Source of the DNA: Bradyrhizobium elkanii WSM2783
GTDB lineage: Bacteria; Pseudomonadota; Alphaproteobacteria; Rhizobiales; Xanthobacteraceae
Length of the DNA stretch: 53,417 nucleotides
Direction of reading: 5' to 3'
Assembly (NCBI RefSeq): GCF_000472865.1
Contig: NZ_AXAP01000058.1
Span: forward strand, 1-53,417
In this document: piece after piece, positions 35,557-44,014 of the stretch
How the letters are laid out: each line of letters begins with the position of its first letter
Position numbering within the stretch: the first letter of the stretch is position 1
Translations under genes and position numbers: made by a program
The notes under the pieces: model-generated
The model's input: only the letters and a program-made list of their open reading frames with translations
What the model was told of the DNA's origin: nothing
Databases searched by the model: none

Positions 35557-38500
35557 ATGGACCCGTCAACGCCCTTCATCCGCCGGCCGGTTGCGACCAC
35601 ACTGCTGACCTTCGGGCTTGCGGCGGCGGGCGTGGTGGCGTTCTTCAAGCTGCCGGTCTCGCCGCTGCCGCAGGTCGACTTCCCGACCATCTCGGTGCAG
35701 GCGACGCTGCCGGGCGCGAGCCCCGAGGACGTCGCGACCACGGTCGCAAGCCCGCTCGAGCGCCATCTCGGCCAGATCGCCGACGTCACCGAGATGACCT
35801 CGCAAAGCACAGTGGGCTCGACGCGCATCACCCTGCAGTTCGGTCTGAACCGCGACATCAACGGCGCGGCGCGCGACGTGCAAGCCGCGATCAACGCCGC
35901 CCGCGCCGACCTTCCGACCAGCCTGCGCAGCAATCCGACCTACCGCAAGGTCAATCCCGCCGACGCGCCGATCCTGATCCTGACGCTGACCTCCGATACG
36001 CTGACTCGCGGCGACCTCTACGACGCCGCCTCCACCGTGCTGGCGCAAAAGCTCTCGCAGGTCGAGGGGATCGGCGAGGTCATTGTCGGCGGCAGCTCGC
36101 TGCCGGCGGTGCGCGTCGACCTGGTTCCGCAGGCGCTCTACAAATACGGCATCGGGCTCGAGGACGTGCGCGCCGCGCTCGCCAGCGCCAATGCGCACAG
36201 CCCCAAGGGCGGGATCGACGTCGGCGAGCGGCGCTACCAGATCTATGCCAACGACCAGGCCAACAAGGCCGACGACTACAAGTCAATGGTCGTCGCCTAT
36301 CGCAATGGCGCGGCCGTGCATCTCTCCGATGTCGGAGAGGTCACCGATTCCGTGGAGAACCTGCGCAACGCCGGCCTCGCCAACGGCAAGCCCGCCGTCC
36401 TGATCATCCTGTACCGGCAGCCGAATGCCAACATCATCAGCACGGTCGATCTGGTCAAGGCGCTGATGCCCCAGCTCAAGGCTTCGGTCTCGCCCGCGAT
36501 CGACATCGATCTGGCGGTCGACCGCTCGACCACCATCCGCACCTCGCTGCATGACGTCGAGCGGACCCTGGTGCTAGCCGTGCTGCTGGTGATCCTCGTG
36601 GTGTTCTCGTTCCTCCGCAACGCCCGCGCGACGTTGATCCCTGTGGTCGCGGTCTCGGTGTCGCTGGTCGCGACCTTCGGCGTCATGTATCTGGTCGGCT
36701 ACAGCCTCGATAATTTGTCGCTGATGGCGCTGACGGTGGCGACCGGCTTTGTCGTCGACGACGCCATCGTCGTGCTCGAAAACATCACCCGCTATATCGA
36801 GCACGGGATGTCGCCGTTTGAGGCGGCGCTGAAGGGCTCGGGCGAGGTCGGCTTCACCGTGCTTTCGATGAGCATCTCGCTGATCGCGGTGTTCATCCCG
36901 ATCCTCTTGATGGGCGGCATCGTCGGCCGGCTGTTCCGCGAATTCGCGATGACGATCTCGATCTCGATCCTGATCTCGCTTGCGGTCTCGCTCGCGACCA
37001 CGCCGATGATGTGCTCGGTGCTGCTGCGCCGGGAAAGCAACCAGGTCCACGGCTGGCTCTATCGCGCCAGCGAGCGCTTCTTCGAAGCGATGCTCGGCTT
37101 CTATCGGCGGACGCTCTCGGCCGCGCTCGCGCACCCGAGATCCGTAATGCTGATCCTCGCCGCGGTGCTGGGGCTCAACTTCTATCTCTACGGCGTGATC
37201 CCCAAGGGCTTCTTCCCTCAGCAGGACACCGGACGGCTGGTCGGCTCGATCCAGGCGGACCAGAGCATTTCGTTCCAGTTGATGCAGCAGAAGCTGACGC
37301 AGTTCGTCACCATCATCAAGCACGATCCCGCGGTGGACGCCGTCGTCGGCTTCACCGGCAGCAACCAGACCAATTCCGGCTTCGTTTTCGTCTCGCTGCG
37401 CCCGCTCGAGCAGCGCAAAGTCGGCGCCGACCAGGTGATCGCGCGGTTGCGGCGCGAGCTCGCCACCGTGCCCGGGGCAACCCTGTTTCTGCAGTCGGTG
37501 CAGGACATCCGCGTCGGCGGGCGGCTATCCAGCGCACAGTACCAGTACACGCTGCAGAGCCCGGCGCTGGAAGAGCTCAACGAATGGACACCGAAGATCA
37601 CGGCGGCGCTGCAGCGCGAGTCCAATCTCGCAGACGTCAACAGCGATCAGCAGGACAAGGGGCTCGAATCCAATCTGGTCATCGATCGCGACGCCGCGGC
37701 GCGGCTCGGGATCACCGTCAGCCAGATCGACAACACGCTCTATGACGCGTTCGGCCAGCGCCAGGTCTCGACCATCTATGTCTCGCGCAACCAGTATCAC
37801 GTGATCATGGAGGTAGCACCGCGCTACTGGCAGAATCCGGAGACGCTCAAGGATGTCTACATCAGCACCTCCGGCGGATCGGTCGGCGGCTCGCAGGCAA
37901 CCAACGCGGTGGCGGGAACAGTAGTGACGCCGGGAACATCTGTTACCGCCAACTCGGCCAACGCACAGGCCGCGCGCAATCTTGCGACCAATTCGATCGG
38001 GTCGACCGGCAAAGGCGTGGCCTCGACCGGCGCGGCGGTCAGCACCAGCAGCGAAACGATGATTCCGCTTTCGGCGGTCGCGCATTTCGGTCGGGGCGCA
38101 ACACCGCTCTCCGTCAATCATCAGGGACTTCTCGTCGCCAACACGATCTCCTTCAACCTGCCTCCCAACGTGTCGCTCGGCAACGCCGTCAGCACCATCG
38201 AGGCCACCATGAACCGGATCGGCGTGCCCGCGACAATCCGCGGCACCTTCCAGGGCACGGCAAAGGTCTTCCAGGATTCGCTCAGCAATCAGCCGCTGCT
38301 CATCCTGGCCGCCTTGGTGACCATCTACATCGTGCTCGGCGTGCTCTATGAGAGCTACATCCATCCCCTGACCATCCTCTCGACGCTGCCGTCGGCCGGC
38401 GTGGGCGCGCTGCTGGCGCTGATCGCGTTCCGCACCGAGTTCAGCATCATGGCGCTGATCGGCGTGATCCTGCTGATCGGCATCGTGAAGAAGAACGCGA

Positions 38501-38844
38501 TCATGATGATCGACTTTGCGCTTGACGCTGAGCGCAAGCGCGGCCTCGATCCGCTCGATGCCATCCGCGAGGCCTGCCTGCTCCGGTTCCGCCCGATCAT
38601 GATGACGACCATGGCCGCACTGCTCGGCGCTCTGCCGCTTGCCGTCGGAATGGGGGAAGGCGGCGAACTGCGCCAACCGCTCGGCATCGCCATCGTCGGC
38701 GGCCTTATCCTCAGCCAGATGCTGACACTTTATTCGACACCTGTGATCTATTTGTATCTGGACAGGTTCCGGCTCTGGGGCCAACGTCGAAGGGGCAACA
38801 CGCCTCCCAACCTGCCCAAGCCCTCACTGCAGCCAGGCGAGTGA
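35557..38844 (+). CDS. RND multidrug efflux permease (RND3, MdtC type) with insert
   Basis: The 1095-residue HAE1-type pump has Asp401/Asp402 in GFVVDDAIVVLEN and Lys in GIVKKNAIMMIDFA. It is about 60 residues longer than RND2 because of a Ser/Thr/Ala/Gly/Asn-rich insert at about residues 769-832 (between NPETLKDVYIST and MIPLSAVAHF), in the second periplasmic loop. Relatives go directly from the strand to PLS. The insert resembles the secreted low-complexity protein at 25554 in composition. It probably pairs with RND2. Confidence 0.94.
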   Translation: MDPSTPFIRRPVATTLLTFGLAAAGVVAFFKLPVSPLPQVDFPTISVQATLPGASPEDVATTVASPLERHLGQIADVTEMTSQSTVGSTRITLQFGLNRDINGAARDVQAAINAARADLPTSLRSNPTYRKVNPADAPILILTLTSDTLTRGDLYDAASTVLAQKLSQVEGIGEVIVGGSSLPAVRVDLVPQALYKYGIGLEDVRAALASANAHSPKGGIDVGERRYQIYANDQANKADDYKSMVVAYRNGAAVHLSDVGEVTDSVENLRNAGLANGKPAVLIILYRQPNANIISTVDLVKALMPQLKASVSPAIDIDLAVDRSTTIRTSLHDVERTLVLAVLLVILVVFSFLRNARATLIPVVAVSVSLVATFGVMYLVGYSLDNLSLMALTVATGFVVDDAIVVLENITRYIEHGMSPFEAALKGSGEVGFTVLSMSISLIAVFIPILLMGGIVGRLFREFAMTISISILISLAVSLATTPMMCSVLLRRESNQVHGWLYRASERFFEAMLGFYRRTLSAALAHPRSVMLILAAVLGLNFYLYGVIPKGFFPQQDTGRLVGSIQADQSISFQLMQQKLTQFVTIIKHDPAVDAVVGFTGSNQTNSGFVFVSLRPLEQRKVGADQVIARLRRELATVPGATLFLQSVQDIRVGGRLSSAQYQYTLQSPALEELNEWTPKITAALQRESNLADVNSDQQDKGLESNLVIDRDAAARLGITVSQIDNTLYDAFGQRQVSTIYVSRNQYHVIMEVAPRYWQNPETLKDVYISTSGGSVGGSQATNAVAGTVVTPGTSVTANSANAQAARNLATNSIGSTGKGVASTGAAVSTSSETMIPLSAVAHFGRGATPLSVNHQGLLVANTISFNLPPNVSLGNAVSTIEATMNRIGVPATIRGTFQGTAKVFQDSLSNQPLLILAALVTIYIVLGVLYESYIHPLTILSTLPSAGVGALLALIAFRTEFSIMALIGVILLIGIVKKNAIMMIDFALDAERKRGLDPLDAIREACLLRFRPIMMTTMAALLGALPLAVGMGEGGELRQPLGIAIVGGLILSQMLTLYSTPVIYLYLDRFRLWGQRRRGNTPPNLPKPSLQPGE

Positions 38845-38845
38845 G

Positions 38846-40393
38846 ATGTCGAAATCCTCGGTACTACGAGTCCGACACCGAAGTCTGGCCCGGGCGATCT
38901 TGCCGTGGGGAGACGGTCGCACCCGCGCGATTTCCGCGTTAATCGTACTGGCGTTCGGCCCAGGCCTGTCCGGCTGCATCCTGGGATCCGAACGGCCCGA
39001 GCTCAATCTCGAAGTGCCGGAGAAATATCGCGCGGCAAGTTCGGCGGGTCCTGACGCCGCGCTCCCGGTCCTGGACTGGTGGCGCGGCTTCGGCTCCGGC
39101 GAACTGACGTCACTGATGGACGCGACGCAGATCAACAATCTCGACATTGCAGTCGCGATCGCCCAGGTCGTGCAGGCCGACGCCCAGGTCGGCGTGGCTG
39201 GCTCGCCGCTATTGCCGTCCCTGACGGGAGCAGCCAGCGCCGAGCGCGCGCATTTCGGCTCCACAAGCAGCGCCATCAGCAGCGGCAGCAACCTTGGCGG
39301 GGGCGTCACCGGGACCGGAGGCGGACGCGGCGGCGGAAGTTCGAACTTCTCACAATTCAGCACCAGCCTCACTGCGAGCTACATGCTCGACTTCTGGGGC
39401 AAGAACCAGGCAGCGCTCCATGCAGCGGAAGAGAGCGCGACAGCCTCCAGATATAATCGCGAGGTGGTCACGCTGACCGCGATCGTCACGGTGGCCAACA
39501 CGTATTTCCAGATTCTGGCGGCGCAGGACCAGTTGCGGGTGACGCACGCGAACCTCGCAGCGGCCGAGCGAATCCTAGCGCTGATCAAGACGCAGTTTGC
39601 CGGCGGAACAGCCTCGCAGCTCGACGTTTCGCAACAGGAGGCGCTGACAGGAACGCAGCGGGCGGCGATTCCTCCTCTCGAAGTCACCATCGGTCAGAAC
39701 ATTGCCGCGCTCGCCGTCCTTGTTGGACGAGCGCCGGCGAACTTCTCGGTGCGGGGCGGATCGACCAGCCGCATCAAAGTGCCTCGGGTGACCCCCGGCC
39801 TGCCATCTGAACTGCTTTACCAACGGCCGGATATCCGCCAGGCGGAGGCGCTGCTTGCGGCATCGAACTTCAGCGTCGAGCAGGCTCGCGCGGCCTTCTT
39901 TCCGCAGATCCAACTCACCGGCACCGGCGGATTCCAGAGCAGCGCGCTGGCCTCGCTGTTCACGCCCGGGGCGGCGTTCTCCACCCTCGCGGCCAGCCTC
40001 ACCCAGCCGATCTTCGATGGCTTCCTGCTCGAGAGCCAGTTGAAGCAGGCCAAAGGCGTGCAGCTTCAGGACCTGCAGGCCTATCGCAAGGCGGTTCTGT
40101 CGGCATTCTCCGACGTCGAGAAGGCGCTCATCGCGTTGCAGAAGTTCACGCTCCAGGAGCGGCTGCAAGCGCAGGTCGTTGCGAGTTCGCGAACGGCATT
40201 CGATGTGGCGGAAAAGCAGTTGCGGGGCGGCACGATCAATCTGATTACGGTCCTGCAGGCCGAACAGACGCTCTTCACCGCGGAGACCACGCTGGTTCAG
40301 GTGCGGCTCTCGAAATTATTGGCAGCGACCAGTCTGTTTCAGGCGCTCGGCGGCGGTTGGACGCCGGCCGGGACGCTGGTCTCGCTACAATGA
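38846..40393 (+). CDS. RND efflux outer-membrane lipoprotein, NodT family
   Basis: The 515-residue protein is the outer-membrane channel of the pump. It has a lipoprotein signal with lipobox LSGC (Cys44) and two repeats of the TolC/OprM fold (ANTYFQILAAQDQLRVTHAN; DVEKALIALQKFTLQERL). A Gly/Ser-rich segment near 150-170 (GGGVTGTGGGRGGG) is unusual. Its ATG is one base after the RND3 stop. The N-terminal region before the lipobox is long, so a start further downstream is possible. Confidence 0.93.
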   Translation: MSKSSVLRVRHRSLARAILPWGDGRTRAISALIVLAFGPGLSGCILGSERPELNLEVPEKYRAASSAGPDAALPVLDWWRGFGSGELTSLMDATQINNLDIAVAIAQVVQADAQVGVAGSPLLPSLTGAASAERAHFGSTSSAISSGSNLGGGVTGTGGGRGGGSSNFSQFSTSLTASYMLDFWGKNQAALHAAEESATASRYNREVVTLTAIVTVANTYFQILAAQDQLRVTHANLAAAERILALIKTQFAGGTASQLDVSQQEALTGTQRAAIPPLEVTIGQNIAALAVLVGRAPANFSVRGGSTSRIKVPRVTPGLPSELLYQRPDIRQAEALLAASNFSVEQARAAFFPQIQLTGTGGFQSSALASLFTPGAAFSTLAASLTQPIFDGFLLESQLKQAKGVQLQDLQAYRKAVLSAFSDVEKALIALQKFTLQERLQAQVVASSRTAFDVAEKQLRGGTINLITVLQAEQTLFTAETTLVQVRLSKLLAATSLFQALGGGWTPAGTLVSLQ

Positions 40394-40448
40394 TGTCCGC
40401 CTTCGCCGCATTGGCTTGCGTTTGCCCTGCCTCAAATGGGTGTCTCGG

Positions 40449-40745
40449 ATGAAGAACACCGGCTTGCTCGTGATGGCGCTCGCTCTGGCAGCACTCGAAG
40501 CAACGTCTGCGGCTGCACAGCAGAGCGCACCCTCGCTTCGGTTCGGGATGAAGCCCGATGAGGTCGCGCGCACGCTCGGCGTGCACTTGACCTTTATGCG
40601 AGGACGCCCCGGCAACGAACTCTATCTGGCGCTGCCCAACGTCAAGGGAAGTGCGCTGTCGAGCCGAAGCGACGGGCTCTATCTGCAGTTTCGTCGCGGA
40701 AAGCTTGCGGGTTGGAAGGGCGACTGGGGCACGATCCGGCCATAG
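40449..40745 (+). CDS. Small secreted protein of unknown function
   Basis: A 98-residue protein with a signal peptide (MKNTGLLVMALALAALEATS, AAAQ cleavage), then a compact basic domain (LRFGMKPDEVARTLGVHLTF... LYLQFRRGKLAGWKGDWGTI). The FGMKPDEVARTLG part resembles the start of small periplasmic SmpA/OmlA-like domains, but this is only a resemblance. It follows the outer-membrane lipoprotein gene by 55 bases and may be co-transcribed with the pump. Confidence 0.75.
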   Translation: MKNTGLLVMALALAALEATSAAAQQSAPSLRFGMKPDEVARTLGVHLTFMRGRPGNELYLALPNVKGSALSSRSDGLYLQFRRGKLAGWKGDWGTIRP

Positions 40746-40753
40746 GAAAGCCA

Positions 40754-41071
40754 ATGGGTAGATTGAAGATCATAATTTGCGCGACGATCCTGGCAGCGCC
40801 AGCTATCTCGCGGGGATCAGCGACCGAGTTTGGGTATCGCGCCATCCGATACGGCCAGACGAGCGGCTGGTTCTATGACAACCGCAACGACAATCGCGAC
40901 TTCCCGACCAATGGCGTATTTCCCGGCGATTTTGCCGCACAACCCACCGTCGCATGGATCGGCGCCGCAGGCTTCCTCGGGAGCATGCCTCAGCGCTCAG
41001 CTTCTCCCTATCCATCGCAAGTCGTGTTCGGCACCGTTCGCCGGAACAGACGATCGGCCCCGAAGAAGTGA
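40754..41071 (+). CDS. Small secreted protein of unknown function
   Basis: A 105-residue protein with a signal peptide (MGRLKIIICATILAAPAISR) and an aromatic/Asp/Asn-rich mature part (WFYDNRNDNRDFPTNGVFPG) ending in a basic tail. It starts eight bases after the previous gene, with ribosome site taggaaag. No family recognised. Confidence 0.7.
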   Translation: MGRLKIIICATILAAPAISRGSATEFGYRAIRYGQTSGWFYDNRNDNRDFPTNGVFPGDFAAQPTVAWIGAAGFLGSMPQRSASPYPSQVVFGTVRRNRRSAPKK

Positions 41072-41113
41072 CGTCACCTCGGCGGTCGAGGTAACGCCGT
41101 CTCGCGTCACTTC

Positions 41114-41140
41114 AACGACGCGCGAGGTTCGCGCGTCGTT
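41114..41140. terminator. Perfect 12-bp hairpin between convergent genes
   Basis: aacgacgcgcga (41114-41125) and tcgcgcgtcgtt (41129-41140) are perfectly complementary around the loop ggt. It lies between the convergent genes ending at 41071 (+) and 41197 (-). There is no T-tract, but being symmetrical it could end or protect both transcripts. Confidence 0.55.
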
Positions 41141-41196
41141 ACATTGGAGCGGGCACAGTGGCTTTCAAGCAAAGCCGGCTCAACTGCAGCTTTCAC

Positions 41197-41442
41197 TCAG
41201 TTGTAACCGCTGGTGCCGGCTGACGAACCGCCGAATTGAGAATCGCCGGTACCGCTCAACGTGGTCGGACCATCCGGATCGCCGTTCGGATTGCCGTAGT
41301 TCGGATGCAGCATGACCGGCGGGGTAGCCTCTCTGTATACAGGATAGCTCCTGACCATCGATTCATGACGCGCCGTATTGGCAAAAGCGTACGTGCTTGA
41401 GAGCATGGACGCGGCGACCAATGCTACCATTGCGACTTTCAT
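41197..41442 (-). CDS. Small secreted protein, Gly/Ser/Pro-rich
   Basis: An 81-residue protein with a signal peptide (MKVAMVALVAASMLSSTYAF, AN) and a mature part rich in Pro, Asn, Gly, Ser and Thr (HPNYGNPNGDPDGPTTL, SSAGTSGYN end). ATG 41442 is chosen: aaagga lies just upstream, and the longer frame has no signal. A copy of the shared CTAAAN6TTTAGTGG element lies 70 bases upstream. No family recognised. Confidence 0.75.
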   Translation of the reverse strand: MKVAMVALVAASMLSSTYAFANTARHESMVRSYPVYREATPPVMLHPNYGNPNGDPDGPTTLSGTGDSQFGGSSAGTSGYN

Positions 41443-41511
41443 GGCTTTGTCCTTTCGAGTGGTGACATAAAGAACGTTACACAAGGAAAGGTAGGGTTCT
41501 TTCTCGTCGCT

Positions 41512-41529
41512 CCCACTAAATTCGCGTTT
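41512..41529 (-). promoter_or_regulatory. Shared upstream element, copy 2
   Basis: Read on the minus strand this is ctaaacgcgaatttagtgg, the same CTAAAN6TTTAGTGGG pattern as 25430-25448 and 41683-41701, here 70 bases before the ATG of the secreted-protein gene at 41442. The 415-base gap 41443-41857 holds this copy, copy 3 and the hairpin at 41543-41566. Confidence 0.6.
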
Positions 41530-41542
41530 AGGGACGCTGCGC

Positions 41543-41566
41543 AGCCAGCACAAAGAAGTGCTGGCT
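41543..41566. promoter_or_regulatory. Perfect 9-bp inverted repeat between divergent secreted-protein genes
   Basis: agccagcac (41543-41551) and gtgctggct (41558-41566) pair perfectly around aaagaa. It lies between the two divergent copies of the shared element and could be a binding site or a hairpin. Confidence 0.4.
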
Positions 41567-41682
41567 ACCGACATAGCGTGAAAGCACTTGGCTCGCGTTT
41601 CGCTGCTTCGTGATGATGGTCACGCCGCGGATTCGGTCGGCGCTCGGCAGCGCTCCCGCCGTCAACTCGAGTTGAGAATCGT

Positions 41683-41706
41683 AAAGCAGAATTTAGTGGG
41701 ATGCGC
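41683..41706 (+). promoter_or_regulatory. Shared upstream element, copy 3
   Basis: gtaaagcagaatttagtggg follows the CTAAAN6TTTAGTGG pattern with one change (G for C in the first half) and continues into atgcg as in copy 1. It is about 156 bases upstream of the BA14K-like gene at 41858. Confidence 0.55.
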
Positions 41707-41857
41707 GCGCAGGCCACTTAGATCTTGAATCGAAAGATCCGAGCATTCGGACAACCCAATACGAAAAACTCGCGTTTGACCGCGCACCGCCTGACGGTGC
41801 GTCACGCGGAGTCGCGCGCGTCGATCGGGTTTTCGTATCGACCGATGGAGAATTTCG

Positions 41858-42160
41858 ATGACCTCACTCAAGATCCTCGCGGCCGCGGCGATGCTATCGG
41901 TAGCAGCCGCAACACCAGTATTTGCTCAGGCCGCCATCCAGGAGCCCGGACTGTACGCGTTCTATCATCCCAATGCAGACATCCTGAACGGCGGCGCGCC
42001 CACGCCCGCGGCCAGGCTGGAATCGGGACCACCTTCTGTTCTGCAATATTATAACGAAGAGGACAGCGGCATCGGCACCTGCGCACAGCGCCACCGCTCG
42101 TACAGTCCCGCGACCGGCACATTCCTTGGCCGTGACGGCCACCACTATCGGTGCGAATGA
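41858..42160 (+). CDS. BA14K-like secreted protein
   Basis: A 100-residue protein with a signal peptide (MTSLKILAAAAMLSVAAATP, VFAQ) and a C-terminal segment CAQRHRSYSPATGTFLGRDG ending HHYRCE, which fits the BA14K family signature of an RYRSYDP-like core between two Cys. BA14K proteins of rhizobia and Brucella are small surface or periplasmic proteins described as lectin-like. Ribosome site ggag is eight bases upstream. Confidence 0.8.
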   Translation: MTSLKILAAAAMLSVAAATPVFAQAAIQEPGLYAFYHPNADILNGGAPTPAARLESGPPSVLQYYNEEDSGIGTCAQRHRSYSPATGTFLGRDGHHYRCE

Positions 42161-42388
42161 TGCAAGCTGAAGGAGAGACTTCTTCTGCGGACTGAAAGCG
42201 CGAAGCGCTGTGTGATTGTAATGCTCGTCAATTGGCGATAGACAGGTATGCTCCTTGCCCGAAGAGGCCGTCCCCGTCTGATGTAAAGGTTCGGCCCGCG
42301 CCGTTCCTTCGCCCAAGCGGATACCCGACGAAGATTCGAGACTGGCTTGGGTTGGGGGCGTTGGAGGAAAACCTTTGGGAGAGGGAGC

Positions 42389-43453
42389 ATGGCGCGCAAC
42401 GTTCTGATCCTTGGAGCCTCGTATGGCTCATTGCTCGCGACGAAGCTGCTGATGGCCGGTCACAACGTGACCTTGGTTTGTCGCAAGAAGACCGCAGAGC
42501 TCATCAATCGCGACGGCACCGAAGTTCGCATCAAGCTGCGTGACGAGCCGACGCACCGCTCGATCTTTTCGCGTGATCTGCCCGGGACCCTGGACGCGTC
42601 ACCGCCTGCAGACGTCGACCTCTCCCGTTACGATCTGGTTGGCCTTGCCATGCAGGAGCCGCAATACACCAACCACACGATCCGGGTTCTGATGATCAAG
42701 ATCGCCGAGGCGAAGCTGCCTTGCCTTTCGATCATGAACATGCCGCCCTTGCCCTATCTCAAACGGATTCCGGCGCTGGCGGAGATGGACCTCGAAGAGG
42801 CCTATACCAATGCGCAGGTATGGGAACGGTTCAAGCCGGGACTGGTTTCGCTGTGCTCGCCTGATCCGCAGGCCTTCCGCCCACCGGACGAGGCGGCGAA
42901 TGTCCTTCATGTCGGCCTGCCGACAAATTTCAAGGCAGCGGCATTTGCGGATGAGGCACATAACCGGCTGCTTCGCGAGCTGGAGGCTGACATCGACGCG
43001 GTGAAGCTGGATGGCCAGGACGTTCCGGTGAAGCTCAAAGTGTTCGACTCGCTGTTCGTCCCGCTGGCCAAATGGTCGATGCTATTGACCGGCAATTACC
43101 GCTGCATCACGCCACAGGAGCCGCAATCGATCCGCGACGCGGTGCACGCCGATCTGAAGCGCTCGCAGTCGATCTATGAGCACGTCGATGGGATCGCTCG
43201 CCGACTGGGAGCCGACCCGAAGGACCAGGTGCCGTTCGAGAAATACGCCAAGGCGGCGGAAAGCCTTCTCAAGCCTTCATCGGCGGCGCGCGCGGTGGCG
43301 AGCGGAGCGCCCTTCATCGAGCGGGTCGACCTGCTGGTGAAGCTGATTTCGCATCAGCTTGGCGCGCCCAATGCCGAGATCGACCGAACCGTGCAGATCG
43401 TGGATCAGAAGCTGAACGAGAAGATCGTGGAGGGCGGATCCAGCGCGCAGTGA
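42389..43453 (+). CDS. Ketopantoate reductase-like NAD(P)-binding protein
   Basis: The 354-residue cytoplasmic protein begins with a Rossmann fold (NVLILGASYGSLLATKLLMA) of the ApbA/PanE N-terminal type. The C-terminal half is helical (SLFVPLAKWSMLLTGNYRCI) as in that family, but the standard catalytic Lys region is not recognised with confidence, so activity on ketopantoate should not be assumed. ATG 42389 follows a good gagggag site. It appears to be a single gene. Confidence 0.7.
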   Translation: MARNVLILGASYGSLLATKLLMAGHNVTLVCRKKTAELINRDGTEVRIKLRDEPTHRSIFSRDLPGTLDASPPADVDLSRYDLVGLAMQEPQYTNHTIRVLMIKIAEAKLPCLSIMNMPPLPYLKRIPALAEMDLEEAYTNAQVWERFKPGLVSLCSPDPQAFRPPDEAANVLHVGLPTNFKAAAFADEAHNRLLRELEADIDAVKLDGQDVPVKLKVFDSLFVPLAKWSMLLTGNYRCITPQEPQSIRDAVHADLKRSQSIYEHVDGIARRLGADPKDQVPFEKYAKAAESLLKPSSAARAVASGAPFIERVDLLVKLISHQLGAPNAEIDRTVQIVDQKLNEKIVEGGSSAQ

Positions 43454-43462
43454 TGTGCTGCG

Positions 43463-43498
43463 ATCGCGGTTCGCGATTGGCGTGCCATTCGGAATGGC
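43463..43498 (+). terminator. Two tandem hairpins after the reductase-like gene
   Basis: atcgcg/cgcgat around gtt (43463-43477) and gccatt/aatggc around cgg (43484-43498) are both perfect stems, within 45 bases of the stop at 43453. There is no T-tract. The rest of the 560-base gap (43499-44014) shows no gene or clear site. Confidence 0.4.
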
Positions 43499-44014
43499 GT
43501 GCCAGATATCTACACCTTCGAAAATCCTGAGATGACTCCCCAGGGCGCTCGGCTGCCCTGACACCGCCGCTTGCTCTGTCGGTCTGGCGTGGCGCCATGA
43601 GAAGCAGGTTGATTTCACGCCGGCGACACCTCTGCTCGCGAGCGATCCAGGACGAAGGGCTGCGTGCCCGATAGCAATGGCTTGGCCGGGACCTGACCGA
43701 CATCACACAGGCATTATTTGAATCTGATGGGATGCATGTCTATTTGATCGATGTCATGTAATTCAGTGTGCCTGCTCTTGCTCAGGTGCCTCTATCCCTC
43801 AGGTCTCAACCTCCGATGAATGACGCGCGCTCCAGCCGTGCCGGACGCATGGAATACATGCGTTGCACACCCTCTGAACATCTCCCCACATCCGTTATGG
43901 GATTCGATCGCAGGCGGTAACCGTCAATGATCGAGCCACCGCCATCTGATCGAGCCATTCATCCGATCAAGCCTTAGGGCGCTTGGATCGGCATTCCAAA
44001 AACTCGGGAAAGAT

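Noticed and set aside
27585..38844. Three RND genes as copies of one recent duplication
   Set aside because: They share motifs but differ throughout, including periplasmic loops and the RND3 insert; this is the normal divergence of MdtB/MdtC-type pumps.
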